From: Bacteroidota bacterium
Lineage (GTDB): Bacteria > Bacteroidota > Ignavibacteria > UBA10030 > UBA6906
DNA: 8,819 nucleotides
Assembly (NCBI GenBank): GCA_003541875.1
Contig: DPLS01000290.1
Coordinates: forward strand, 1-8,819
Direction of reading: 5' to 3'
Below the pieces are notes generated by a model. It was not told the origin of the DNA and made no database searches. It was given only the letters and a program-made list of their open reading frames with translations. This document shows positions 1-5,343 of this stretch, one piece after another. The translations under genes were made by a program, and so were the position numbers. How positions within the stretch are numbered: position 1 is the first letter of the stretch; each line of letters opens with the position of its first letter.

Positions 1-435
1 GGACGGTTTCGCGAGGACCTCTATTATAGACTCAACGCAGTCAAGCTCAAGTTGCCGCCGCTGAGAGAACGGGATGGCGACATTCCCCTTCTGGTCCAGC
101 ACTTCTTTAAGAAATACAGTTGTCCGGGGGATGTTTCCACCGAGGTGCTGGAATCTCTGAGCGCGTATCCGTGGAAGGGGAACGTCCGTGAGTTGGAGAA
201 TGTAATTGAGAGAGCGACCCTTCTGTCTCGGGGTGAAAGAGTGCAGATCCACCACCTGCCTGAGGAGTTCCAGAACATTGGTCCATCTGGCAAGCAGGCG
301 CTCTCGCTTGAAGAGATGGAACGACAGCACATCGCTAAAGTGTTGAGAATCGCAAAAGACCTCGATGATGCGGCGACTAAATTGGGCATTGACCCGGCTA
401 CCTTGTGGAGGAAAAGGAAGAAATACAGCCTCTAG
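1..435 (+). CDS. Sigma-54-dependent transcriptional regulator (NtrC family), C-terminal part
   Basis: This is the last 144 residues of a bacterial enhancer-binding protein, which uses ATP hydrolysis to open sigma-54 promoters. The reading frame is open from the first base, so the gene begins outside the window. Seen: the end of the AAA+ domain with [10 protein letters not shown] (residues 3-12, including the two arginines that act as arginine fingers in this family), LPPLRER (18-24) and the sensor II motif GNVREL (60-65). A Fis-type helix-turn-helix follows at about 103-144, ending in [19 protein letters not shown]. The N-terminal sensory or receiver domain is not visible, so I cannot say whether it is a two-component response regulator. 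The next intergenic region holds a sigma-54 promoter and paired repeats, so it may control the downstream operon; that link is inference. The family call is very secure. Confidence 0.96.
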   Translation, partial: GRFREDLYYRLNAVKLKLPPLRERDGDIPLLVQHFFKKYSCPGDVSTEVLESLSAYPWKGNVRELENVIERATLLSRGERVQIHHLPEEFQNIGPSGKQALSLEEMERQHIAKVLRIAKDLDDAATKLGIDPATLWRKRKKYSL

Positions 436-467
436 GTAGGAGAGGGGGCGCGATTGGAAATTTCATA

Positions 468-479
468 TTGCATTTTGCA
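468..479 (+). promoter_or_regulatory. Candidate enhancer site 1 for the sigma-54 activator
   Basis: TTGCATTTTGCA. It matches the 12-mer at 545-556 with one mismatch and is a near-palindrome (TGCA-TTT-TGCA). Its centre lies about 210 bp upstream of the predicted sigma-54 transcription start, within the usual range for activator sites. Assignment to the neighbouring regulator is inference. Part of it could also serve as the -35 (TTGCAT) of a weak sigma-70-like promoter with TATATT at 491-496 and a 17-bp spacer. Confidence 0.45.
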
Positions 480-543
480 GAACCCCTTAATATATTCATT
501 CCCATGAGGTTACCATCCTCTTCCGCTGTATTTCAGTTCTTGT

Positions 544-558
544 CTTGCAGTTTGCAAG
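544..558 (+). promoter_or_regulatory. Candidate enhancer site 2 for the sigma-54 activator (perfect inverted repeat)
   Basis: CTTGCA-GTT-TGCAAG is a perfect 6-bp inverted repeat with a 3-bp centre. It contains the 12-mer TTGCAGTTTGCA, also found with one change at 468-479. It is centred about 133 bp upstream of the predicted transcription start. Dyad sites of this kind suit the Fis-type DNA-binding domain of the regulator encoded just upstream. A further single half-site, TTGCAG, lies at 578-583. Confidence 0.5.
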
Positions 559-657
559 GGTAGCACTACTGGTCAGGTTGCAGAAACATCTGCGGCGAAC
601 CCGATAACCCGTTGAGCATGATACCTTCGATCTCGTGCGCCCGTTGCGCGGGGCTGA

Positions 658-674
658 TGGCACTAATGTTGCAC
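658..674 (+). promoter_or_regulatory. Sigma-54 (-24/-12) promoter
   Basis: TGGCAC-TAATG-TTGCAC matches the sigma-54 consensus TGGCACG-N4-TTGCW at every strongly conserved position; only the weak G after TGGCAC differs. The GG (659-660) and GC (671-672) doublets have the required spacing. The predicted transcription start is near 684, giving a leader of about 156 nt before the STAS gene. A gene for a sigma-54 activator lies immediately upstream, which raises the likelihood that the match is real. Confidence 0.78.
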
Positions 675-724
675 TTCAATGATCTATCGGCTCTCGACAC
701 ACCATCCAGCAAGAGCCCATCTTC

Positions 725-741
725 CACCTCCGGGCGAGGTG
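725..741 (+). other. Small hairpin in the predicted 5' leader
   Basis: CACCTC-CGGGC-GAGGTG forms a perfect 6-bp stem with a 5-nt loop about 40 nt after the predicted start. It lies roughly 85 nt before the ribosome-binding site, so it does not cover it. It may stabilise the leader or be chance; I recognise no known riboswitch. Confidence 0.25.
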
Positions 742-839
742 CTGATGACACACCCAAACAGGGAATCGCAGTCGCCGATCAAGAAGCGGCGCCGTTCAAT
801 CACAACATAACGTAACGCTCAGTTTCAAGGAGAAATTCT

Positions 840-1193
840 ATGGCAATCAAAACCACCACACTGCAGAGCGGAAAGATCGGCGTAATCGAAGTCAAGGGTT
901 CGCTGGTCGGCGGGGAAGAGACGGATGAACTTCGGAGTGCCGTCGCCGATTTCGTTGAGCAGGGCAACAAGAAGCTGATCATTGATCTGGCAAAGGTGAC
1001 TTATCTGAACAGCACGGCCATCGGCGTGCTGGTACAGGCACACACGACGTACTCCAAGAACAAGGGGCACGTGAAGCTGTGCGGGATTAACAAAAGTATC
1101 AACAACATTTTTGTGATTACGAAGCTGACCATGGTGTTCGACGTGGCTGAAACCCGTGAAGATGCAATAAAGACTTTTGAAGACGGAAAATAG
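840..1193 (+). CDS. STAS-domain protein, anti-sigma-factor-antagonist type
   Basis: A 117-residue stand-alone STAS domain, the usual length for SpoIIAA/RsbV-type proteins. These act in the cytoplasm in partner-switching circuits, where a serine is phosphorylated by an anti-sigma kinase and dephosphorylated by a PP2C phosphatase. Seen: a beta strand with KLIIDLAKVTYLNSTAIGVL (45-64), where Ser58 sits at the position of the phosphorylated serine of SpoIIAA, and a C-terminal half with helices at about 86-95 and 104-114. The start is supported by AAGGAGA at 827-833. It is the first gene after the sigma-54 promoter and lies 39 bp before exbB, so it is probably co-transcribed with the TonB motor genes. 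No kinase or phosphatase partner is in the window, so its target is unknown. Regulation of something other than a sigma factor, for example a membrane complex, is possible. Confidence 0.9.
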   Translation: MAIKTTTLQSGKIGVIEVKGSLVGGEETDELRSAVADFVEQGNKKLIIDLAKVTYLNSTAIGVLVQAHTTYSKNKGHVKLCGINKSINNIFVITKLTMVFDVAETREDAIKTFEDGK

Positions 1194-1232
1194 TAACTCA
1201 TCCATTCATTAATCAATCGAAGGAGTGCATCA

Positions 1233-2012
1233 ATGAAGCAATCCATTTTCCTCACTATCGTGATTTTTGTTACGCTGGTAATAGCGTTGGGGATCTTCAT
1301 GTTCGTTCTGGGCGATACCTCAAACTTTAAGGACGGAGAGGGACGCCAGAATCCCCTGAATCTTCTCGGCACCATCTACACGGGTGGGATTATCGTTCCT
1401 ATCTTGATCATGTTGACGCTGATGAACCTGACGCTGGTGTTCGAGCGGACATTCTCGCTCCGGAAAGCGAATGGAAAATCTTCGATAACCTCGTTCCTGC
1501 AGAATGTGCAAAAGAGCCTTCTCGCCGGCAAGGTTGATGACGCAATCAAGGCCTGTGATGCCCAGCGCGGTTCGGCTGCAAACATCATCCGGACCGGCCT
1601 GGCGCGCTACAAGGAAATCGTATCTGACGGCAAGCTCGATGCAGAAAAGAAGATGGCTGAGACCAAGCGTGCCATCGAGGAAGCGACGAGCCTCGAAACA
1701 CCGTTGCTCGAGAGGAACCTGATCGCCCTGTCGACGATTGCCTCCATCGCGACGATGTTCGGTCTGCTGGGAACGGTCATCGGGATGATTCGATCGTTCC
1801 GTGCTCTTGCGGCACAGGGCGGCGCACCCGATGCAATCCAGCTCTCCATTGGAATTTCCGAAGCCCTGATCAACACGGCACTCGGACTCCTTGCGGCGAT
1901 CATTGGTATCATCGCCTACAATTTCTTTGTGACCAAGGTCGATAACTTCACGTACATGATTGACGAAGCAAGCTACAATGTCGTCGAAATCCTGAATACG
2001 AAGACCAACTAA
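1233..2012 (+). CDS. exbB: ExbB/TolQ/MotA-family proton channel
   Basis: Inner-membrane proton-channel subunit that with ExbD converts proton flow into movement of TonB. The 259-residue protein has hydrophobic segments at about 5-26, 46-70, 164-189 and 205-233. Segments two to four give the usual ExbB layout, and the first is an extra N-terminal helix. Diagnostic motifs are RNLIALSTIASIATMFGLLG (161-180) continuing into TVIGM, and ISEALINTALGLLAAI (208-223). Thr181 and Thr215 correspond to the channel-lining threonines of E. coli ExbB. A cytoplasmic charged loop spans about 75-160. AAGGAG at 1220-1225 sets the start. It precedes two exbD genes and tonB, which favours ExbB over TolQ or MotA. 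Confidence 0.94.
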   Translation: MKQSIFLTIVIFVTLVIALGIFMFVLGDTSNFKDGEGRQNPLNLLGTIYTGGIIVPILIMLTLMNLTLVFERTFSLRKANGKSSITSFLQNVQKSLLAGKVDDAIKACDAQRGSAANIIRTGLARYKEIVSDGKLDAEKKMAETKRAIEEATSLETPLLERNLIALSTIASIATMFGLLGTVIGMIRSFRALAAQGGAPDAIQLSIGISEALINTALGLLAAIIGIIAYNFFVTKVDNFTYMIDEASYNVVEILNTKTN

Positions 2013-2031
2013 ACCATCAGGTGAGTGTGCT

Positions 2032-2496
2032 ATGCCAAAACTAAAACGAAAACGATACGGTGTTCTGATTGATATGACGCCGTTGGTTGACGTGGCGTTT
2101 CTGCTCCTCACATTCTTCATGCTCACGACGCAATTCAAGCCGCCGGAAGAGGTGACGATTGAATTGCCGTCGTCCAATTCCCAGTTCAAGTTGCCAGAGT
2201 CGGACGTCATTACGCTTAGCCTGAGCAAGGACGGCCGTATCTTCATGGGCCTCGATTCGCAGCTCTTGCGAAGACGCATCTTTGGGCCGGAGAACGAGCT
2301 CAAGGGCAGCATCGAAGTTCCCAAAGACAAGCTTGCCGACATGCTTGTTAAGGCCAGAACAGCAAACCTGAAACTGAGAACTGTGATCAAGGGGGACAAG
2401 GGCACGGAGTATGGAGTTGCTGAGGACGTGATGGATATTCTGCAGAAAACAATGATCACGCGATTTAACCTCGTAACGGCTTTAGAGAAACAATAA
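2032..2496 (+). CDS. exbD: ExbD/TolR biopolymer transport protein, first copy
   Basis: A 154-residue single-span inner-membrane protein with a periplasmic C-terminal domain; it couples proton flow through ExbB to TonB. Seen: a basic cytoplasmic N-terminus (KLKRKR), a transmembrane helix at about 13-33 with the essential proton-carrying aspartate Asp20 in TPLVDVAF, and a periplasmic domain from about 40. The ribosome-binding site AGGTGAG (2019-2025) is weaker than those of the neighbours. It starts 19 bp after exbB and ends 21 bp before a second exbD. The TM block of 21 residues is identical to that of the second copy, whereas the rest has diverged, so the two probably form a mixed ExbD dimer. 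Residues 78-102 (RRRIFGPENELKGS and after) form an extra loop absent from the second copy. Confidence 0.94.
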   Translation: MPKLKRKRYGVLIDMTPLVDVAFLLLTFFMLTTQFKPPEEVTIELPSSNSQFKLPESDVITLSLSKDGRIFMGLDSQLLRRRIFGPENELKGSIEVPKDKLADMLVKARTANLKLRTVIKGDKGTEYGVAEDVMDILQKTMITRFNLVTALEKQ

Positions 2497-2517
2497 TTCA
2501 GACAGGAGGATACAACT

Positions 2518-3027
2518 ATGTCAGGTGGCGGTGGAGGAGGTGCAGAACCCAGATCGCACGGCAAGAAGAAACGAAAGAAAGGCCGTCGGCTCGGTATTCG
2601 CATAGATATGACGCCATTGGTGGACGTGGCATTTCTGTTGCTTACCTTTTTCATGCTCACGACATCAATGGTTAGACCACAGACGATGGAGATCAATCTC
2701 CCGCCGGAGGATGTGAAGGTGGAAATTGGGGAATCCAATTTGTTGAATCTCTGGGTGGATGAAACCGGGAAAATCTATTGGGCGATGGGCCTTGAATCGG
2801 CCAAGAAGATTGAGTTTGCAGACCTTCGAAGCTTCTTGCGGGAGAAGGGAGCAAACCCCAAGCTTACGGTGCTCGTGAAGATTGACCGGAAGGGAAAATA
2901 CTCTTCGATGGTCGACATCATGGATGAATTGAACCTCACCAACCTCACGCGCTTCAGTCTCGCGCCGATGCTGGAAAAGGACAAGACGTTGCTTGCAAAA
3001 GTCCAAAATAATGCTGCAACCAAATAA
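2518..3027 (+). CDS. exbD: ExbD/TolR biopolymer transport protein, second copy
   Basis: A 169-residue paralogue of the preceding gene with the same topology: one inner-membrane helix (about 29-49) carrying the essential Asp36, then a periplasmic domain. It differs by a longer cytoplasmic N-terminus made of a six-glycine run (3-8) followed by a lysine/arginine-rich stretch (16-28). The C-terminus has the motif LNLTNLTRFSLAPML common in ExbD of this group. AGGAGG at 2504-2509 is a strong ribosome-binding site and fixes the start. The tonB gene begins 13 bp after its stop codon. Two unlike ExbDs per ExbB are common in Bacteroidota relatives; their division of labour is not evident from sequence. 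Confidence 0.94.
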   Translation: MSGGGGGGAEPRSHGKKKRKKGRRLGIRIDMTPLVDVAFLLLTFFMLTTSMVRPQTMEINLPPEDVKVEIGESNLLNLWVDETGKIYWAMGLESAKKIEFADLRSFLREKGANPKLTVLVKIDRKGKYSSMVDIMDELNLTNLTRFSLAPMLEKDKTLLAKVQNNAATK

Positions 3028-3029
3028 CC

Positions 3030-3035
3030 AGGAGA
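3030..3035 (+). promoter_or_regulatory. Ribosome-binding site that decides the tonB start
   Basis: AGGAGA lies 5 nt before the ATG at 3041. The in-frame ATG at 2993 lies inside exbD, has no such site and would add 16 poorly fitting residues, so 3041 is preferred. Confidence 0.75.
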
Positions 3036-3040
3036 GAACC

Positions 3041-3784
3041 ATGGCAGAAATGTCATTGGCGGTGGGATATCAGCAGAGAGAAAAGTACGGAGCGACGGAG
3101 CTCAAACAGGTCTATCAGAAGTACTTCATGATAGCGATGGGGATCGCCATCGTTATCCATGCCATCATTATTGGCGGGTACTATCTGATGGAACTCCTTA
3201 GCCAGGAGGAGCCGCCGACTCGTATGGTGCGTGTGCTCAAGTACAGCGAGATGGGCCCGCCTCCATCAATTCAGAACACCAACGTGCCGCCGCCGGTTGC
3301 GGTGTCCGCTCCAGTGTCCAAGCCAACGGTGGGGGCACCTGTTCCCGTTCCAGACGCTGAAGTAAGTCCCGAGGCAACCCTCGCGTCGCAGACTGAAATG
3401 AGTCAACAAACCGCACCGATCGTCGAGTCGTCGGCTGATGGTGGTGTGAGCGTTGAACAGGATATTGAGATTCAGGATGATGGGCCGCCTGCAGACTTCG
3501 TTCCCTATGAAAAGGAACCTCAAATCGTGAAGAAGGTCGAGCCGAAGTACCCCGATCTCGCCATGCGTGCGGGCCTGGAGGGAAAAGTAATCGTGAAGAT
3601 CTGGGTCGACAAGGAAGGGAAGGTGAAGCAGGTTGTCGTGTTGAAGAGTGATGCCGAAATCTTTAACGAGCCGTCCATTGAAGCGGCGAAGCAGTTTGTC
3701 TTCACACCGGCCTACATGAACAACGGGCCTGTTGCGGTGTGGGTATCGTTCCCGTTCCGCTTCAAACTGACGGACAAGAAATAG
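3041..3784 (+). CDS. tonB: TonB energy transducer
   Basis: A 247-residue protein anchored in the inner membrane that reaches across the periplasm and drives TonB-dependent outer-membrane receptors. Seen: a cytoplasmic N-terminus of about 28 residues, one membrane helix (about 29-51), a proline-rich spacer (57-150) without the long EP/KP repeats of the enterobacterial protein, and a complete TonB C-terminal domain (about 158-245) with EPKYPDLAMRAGLEGKVIVK and the terminal VSFPFRFKL. His40 in the helix matches the functionally essential His20 of E. coli TonB; the serine four residues earlier is replaced by Ala36. It is the last gene of the STAS-exbB-exbD-exbD unit. No TonB-dependent receptor is in the window, so the transported substrate is unknown. 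Confidence 0.94.
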   Translation: MAEMSLAVGYQQREKYGATELKQVYQKYFMIAMGIAIVIHAIIIGGYYLMELLSQEEPPTRMVRVLKYSEMGPPPSIQNTNVPPPVAVSAPVSKPTVGAPVPVPDAEVSPEATLASQTEMSQQTAPIVESSADGGVSVEQDIEIQDDGPPADFVPYEKEPQIVKKVEPKYPDLAMRAGLEGKVIVKIWVDKEGKVKQVVVLKSDAEIFNEPSIEAAKQFVFTPAYMNNGPVAVWVSFPFRFKLTDKK

Positions 3785-3796
3785 CACGAAGCGAGT

Positions 3797-3817
3797 CTTG
3801 GCATCCCCTATGCCAAG
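3797..3817 (+). repeat. Perfect 8-bp inverted repeat after tonB
   Basis: CTTGGCAT-CCCCT-ATGCCAAG, 12 bp after the tonB stop codon. As RNA it would form an 8-bp stem with a 5-nt loop, but only a weak T-rich stretch follows, so it is a poor intrinsic terminator. The same bases also place GG (3800-3801) and GC (3812-3813) at the spacing of a sigma-54 promoter, with weaker flanking matches. Function is undecided between mRNA 3'-end hairpin, operator and weak sigma-54 promoter. Confidence 0.55.
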
Positions 3818-3912
3818 TCATGTTGCATTGATTGTTTTGTGGCTGGGGGCTGCTCGCACATTGAGGTAGCCACATGCAACATGGATCGAATGGAGCGCAA
3901 ACACAACAGCAG

Positions 3913-3943
3913 AAGGGAAGGTCGGAATTTCTGCCTTCCCTTT
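3913..3943 (+). terminator. Hairpin between tonB and the next gene set, possible terminator
   Basis: AAGGGAAGG (3913-3921) and CCTTCCCTT (3934-3942) form a perfect 9-bp stem with a 12-nt loop. The T-tract is short (the last bases of the stem plus one), so termination may be partial. It lies only 18 nt before the next start codon, so the downstream genes are either read through from the TonB operon or served by a promoter within 3785-3912. Confidence 0.45.
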
Positions 3944-3960
3944 GCGGTATAGAGGGGGAC

Positions 3961-4155
3961 ATGAACTACCAAACAGTATTCCGGAATACGATCCTGACAA
4001 TCTCGGCTGCTGCAATGGTGGTTGGCATACTGGTGATGGTGGGCGCTCTTGTCCCAAGAAATTTCCCGGGTCAATACGGCATTTTGATTGGAGCCGTGGT
4101 ATTTCTTTATGGCGCGTACAGGTTTGCTGTTACGTACTTCAAGAGGACTGACTGA
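3961..4155 (+). CDS. Small two-helix membrane protein of unknown function
   Basis: A 64-residue protein that I do not recognise. It has two hydrophobic helices at about 9-32 and 38-60, joined by a short loop (PRNFPGQYG), and ends in basic residues YFKRTD. The ATG at 3961 follows the purine-rich GAGGGGGA at 3952-3959. An in-frame start at 3874 would add 29 polar residues spanning the hairpin, without a ribosome-binding site, so it is not used. Its stop codon is separated by one base from the start of the next gene, which indicates translational coupling with the substrate-binding lipoprotein. A role as a membrane partner of that protein is inference. Confidence 0.75.
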   Translation: MNYQTVFRNTILTISAAAMVVGILVMVGALVPRNFPGQYGILIGAVVFLYGAYRFAVTYFKRTD

Positions 4156-4156
4156 G

Positions 4157-5341
4157 ATGGTGAGAAACTCCGCTGGGCTTGTGCTCACCGTCTTCCTTCT
4201 GTTGCTGGTCGCAGCATCCTGTGATCAGCAGCCAACCCTAACCACGACCAGGGGAACCGCGAGGGTGGAATGTGACGAGTCTCTTTTCCCGGTAATGCAG
4301 TTTCAGGCCGAGGACTTTCACAATACCTACCCGGAAGGCAGGATCAACATTCGGTCGGTGGAGGCTCGGGAGGCTGTCGTGAACTTCGTGAATGATAGCA
4401 TCCGTGTGATCGCGCTGGGACGGTCGTTCAACAAAGAAGAGCTCAACTATCTCAAGAATGCCAACATCGAGTATGAAGGGTACAAGGTTGCCTACGACGC
4501 GATTGCGGTCATCATTAACAGGCAGCGAGCAGATTCGACGCTGCGGCTCACAGAACTTGATAGTATCTTTAGTAGCACGCTCACACAATGGCGTACAGGG
4601 AAGAGGGGTCCAATTGACACATACGTTGGCGACGTCAATTCGAGTACTGATGAGTTGTTCAGGACGATGATTCTTGACAAGAGGCCTTTTGGGAGAACGG
4701 TTACGCGATTGAAGACGAGCGAAAGTATAGTGGAGGAAGTTGCAAAGGACCCCAATGCGATTGGCATTGTGGGACTGAGTTGGCTGCGAGGACACGATCA
4801 GGATGTTAGGGTGTGCAGGTTGGGTGGTGGAACATATCGCCCCGTGGTACGAGCCAAGGCAATCATCGAGGGAGTGAAGAACAATCAGCAGCGCATCGTG
4901 ATTACCGAGACCCCGCTGCAGACTGAGAGATCGGCATTTGTAGTCCGGCTCAAGGAACTCGTTGGCAACAAAGCACTGAACAGTGTGTCTTCCGTCCGGG
5001 ACGAATCTGAGGGCGAAAGAGTCCGCATTGTGCTCGATCTCGAACCGTCGGTCGATCCAGATGAAGTCTTGAATTCACTGCATCATTTCACGCAAGCTGT
5101 CGACATGACGTTGGTGGCCGGACAGTACTTCAGTCCGGCGCAGGCGCATGTCTTGCGCAAGTACTATCCGCTTTCCAGAGAAGTCTACATGTACACGCGT
5201 GAAGTCAGAAGAGATGTTGGCTACGGGTTCATCGCGTATGTGAAAGACAGAAAGGGTCAGCAGAATTTTCTTAACCACGGGCTTGTCCCGGCGACAACGC
5301 CTGTCCGAATAGTTGGTCTCACATCTGACAAGGTGCAATAA
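4157..5341 (+). CDS. PstS-like substrate-binding lipoprotein with an inserted GyrA-like segment
   Basis: A 394-residue secreted lipoprotein: a hydrophobic signal (about 7-20) and lipobox AASC with lipidated Cys22. Residues 34-221 resemble phosphate-type (PstS) binding proteins, with ESLFPVMQFQAEDF (41-54), VAYDAIAVIIN (111-121), the ligand-loop-like NSSTDELF (161-168) and NAIGIVGLSWL (200-210). The fold resumes at about 337 with YPLSREVYMYTRE, GYGFIAYV and GLVPATTPVRIV, the normal C-terminal end of the family. Between them, residues about 222-323 match the tower region of DNA gyrase/topoisomerase IV subunit A: VRAKAIIEG, RIVITETPLQ, VRDESEGERVRIVLDLE and EVLNSLHHFTQ. No gyrase catalytic tyrosine domain is present. 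The reading frame is intact throughout. It starts one base after the small membrane gene and ends 2 bp before the TPR gene. No PstCAB transporter genes are nearby, so it is probably not an ordinary phosphate importer subunit. Confidence 0.85.
   Translation: MVRNSAGLVLTVFLLLLVAASCDQQPTLTTTRGTARVECDESLFPVMQFQAEDFHNTYPEGRINIRSVEAREAVVNFVNDSIRVIALGRSFNKEELNYLKNANIEYEGYKVAYDAIAVIINRQRADSTLRLTELDSIFSSTLTQWRTGKRGPIDTYVGDVNSSTDELFRTMILDKRPFGRTVTRLKTSESIVEEVAKDPNAIGIVGLSWLRGHDQDVRVCRLGGGTYRPVVRAKAIIEGVKNNQQRIVITETPLQTERSAFVVRLKELVGNKALNSVSSVRDESEGERVRIVLDLEPSVDPDEVLNSLHHFTQAVDMTLVAGQYFSPAQAHVLRKYYPLSREVYMYTREVRRDVGYGFIAYVKDRKGQQNFLNHGLVPATTPVRIVGLTSDKVQ
4820..5125 (+). other. GyrA/ParC tower-like segment inside the lipoprotein gene
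   Basis: This stretch encodes residues 222-323 of the lipoprotein. From knowledge of GyrA, the order and spacing of motifs match: R-A-K-x2-I-E, R-I-(I/V)-(V/I)-x-E-x-P-x-Q, LV-x2-K, then V/L-RDES with R-I-V two to three residues after a Gly/Arg stretch, then VLN-x-L-x3-TQ and a final V-x-M-x-LV-x-G-Q, with about five residues lost before the last motif. Divergence at many positions, for example the missing tyrosine in the E-x-P-Y-Q motif, suggests an old insertion rather than a recent one. Base composition does not visibly differ from the flanks. Confidence 0.8.
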
Positions 5342-5343
5342 CA

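Noticed and set aside
468..496. Sigma-70-like promoter TTGCAT-N17-TATATT
   Set aside because: The -10 is good but the -35 matches only three of six positions, and the same bases belong to the repeated TTGCA motif. Kept only as an alternative reading.
612..815. Open frame of 67 codons upstream of the STAS gene
   Set aside because: It starts with TTG without a ribosome-binding site, spans the sigma-54 promoter and has no recognisable features.
1320..2738. Long antisense open frame of 472 codons across exbB and both exbD genes
   Set aside because: It mirrors three well-supported genes, its apparent internal repeat is just the reverse of the duplicated ExbD membrane helix, and the protein has low-complexity runs and no recognisable domain.
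4036..4060. TGGCAT near 4025 as another sigma-54 site
   Set aside because: No GC doublet occurs at the required distance, and it lies within a coding region.
4088..4156. Earlier in-frame start for the lipoprotein
   Set aside because: It would add 23 residues overlapping the small membrane gene and bury the signal peptide inside the protein.
4157..5341. Lipoprotein gene as a frameshifted or broken gyrase gene
   Set aside because: The frame is continuous, both PstS-like ends are intact, and the gyrase winged-helix domain with the catalytic tyrosine is absent. It looks like an insertion in a binding protein, not a gyrase remnant.
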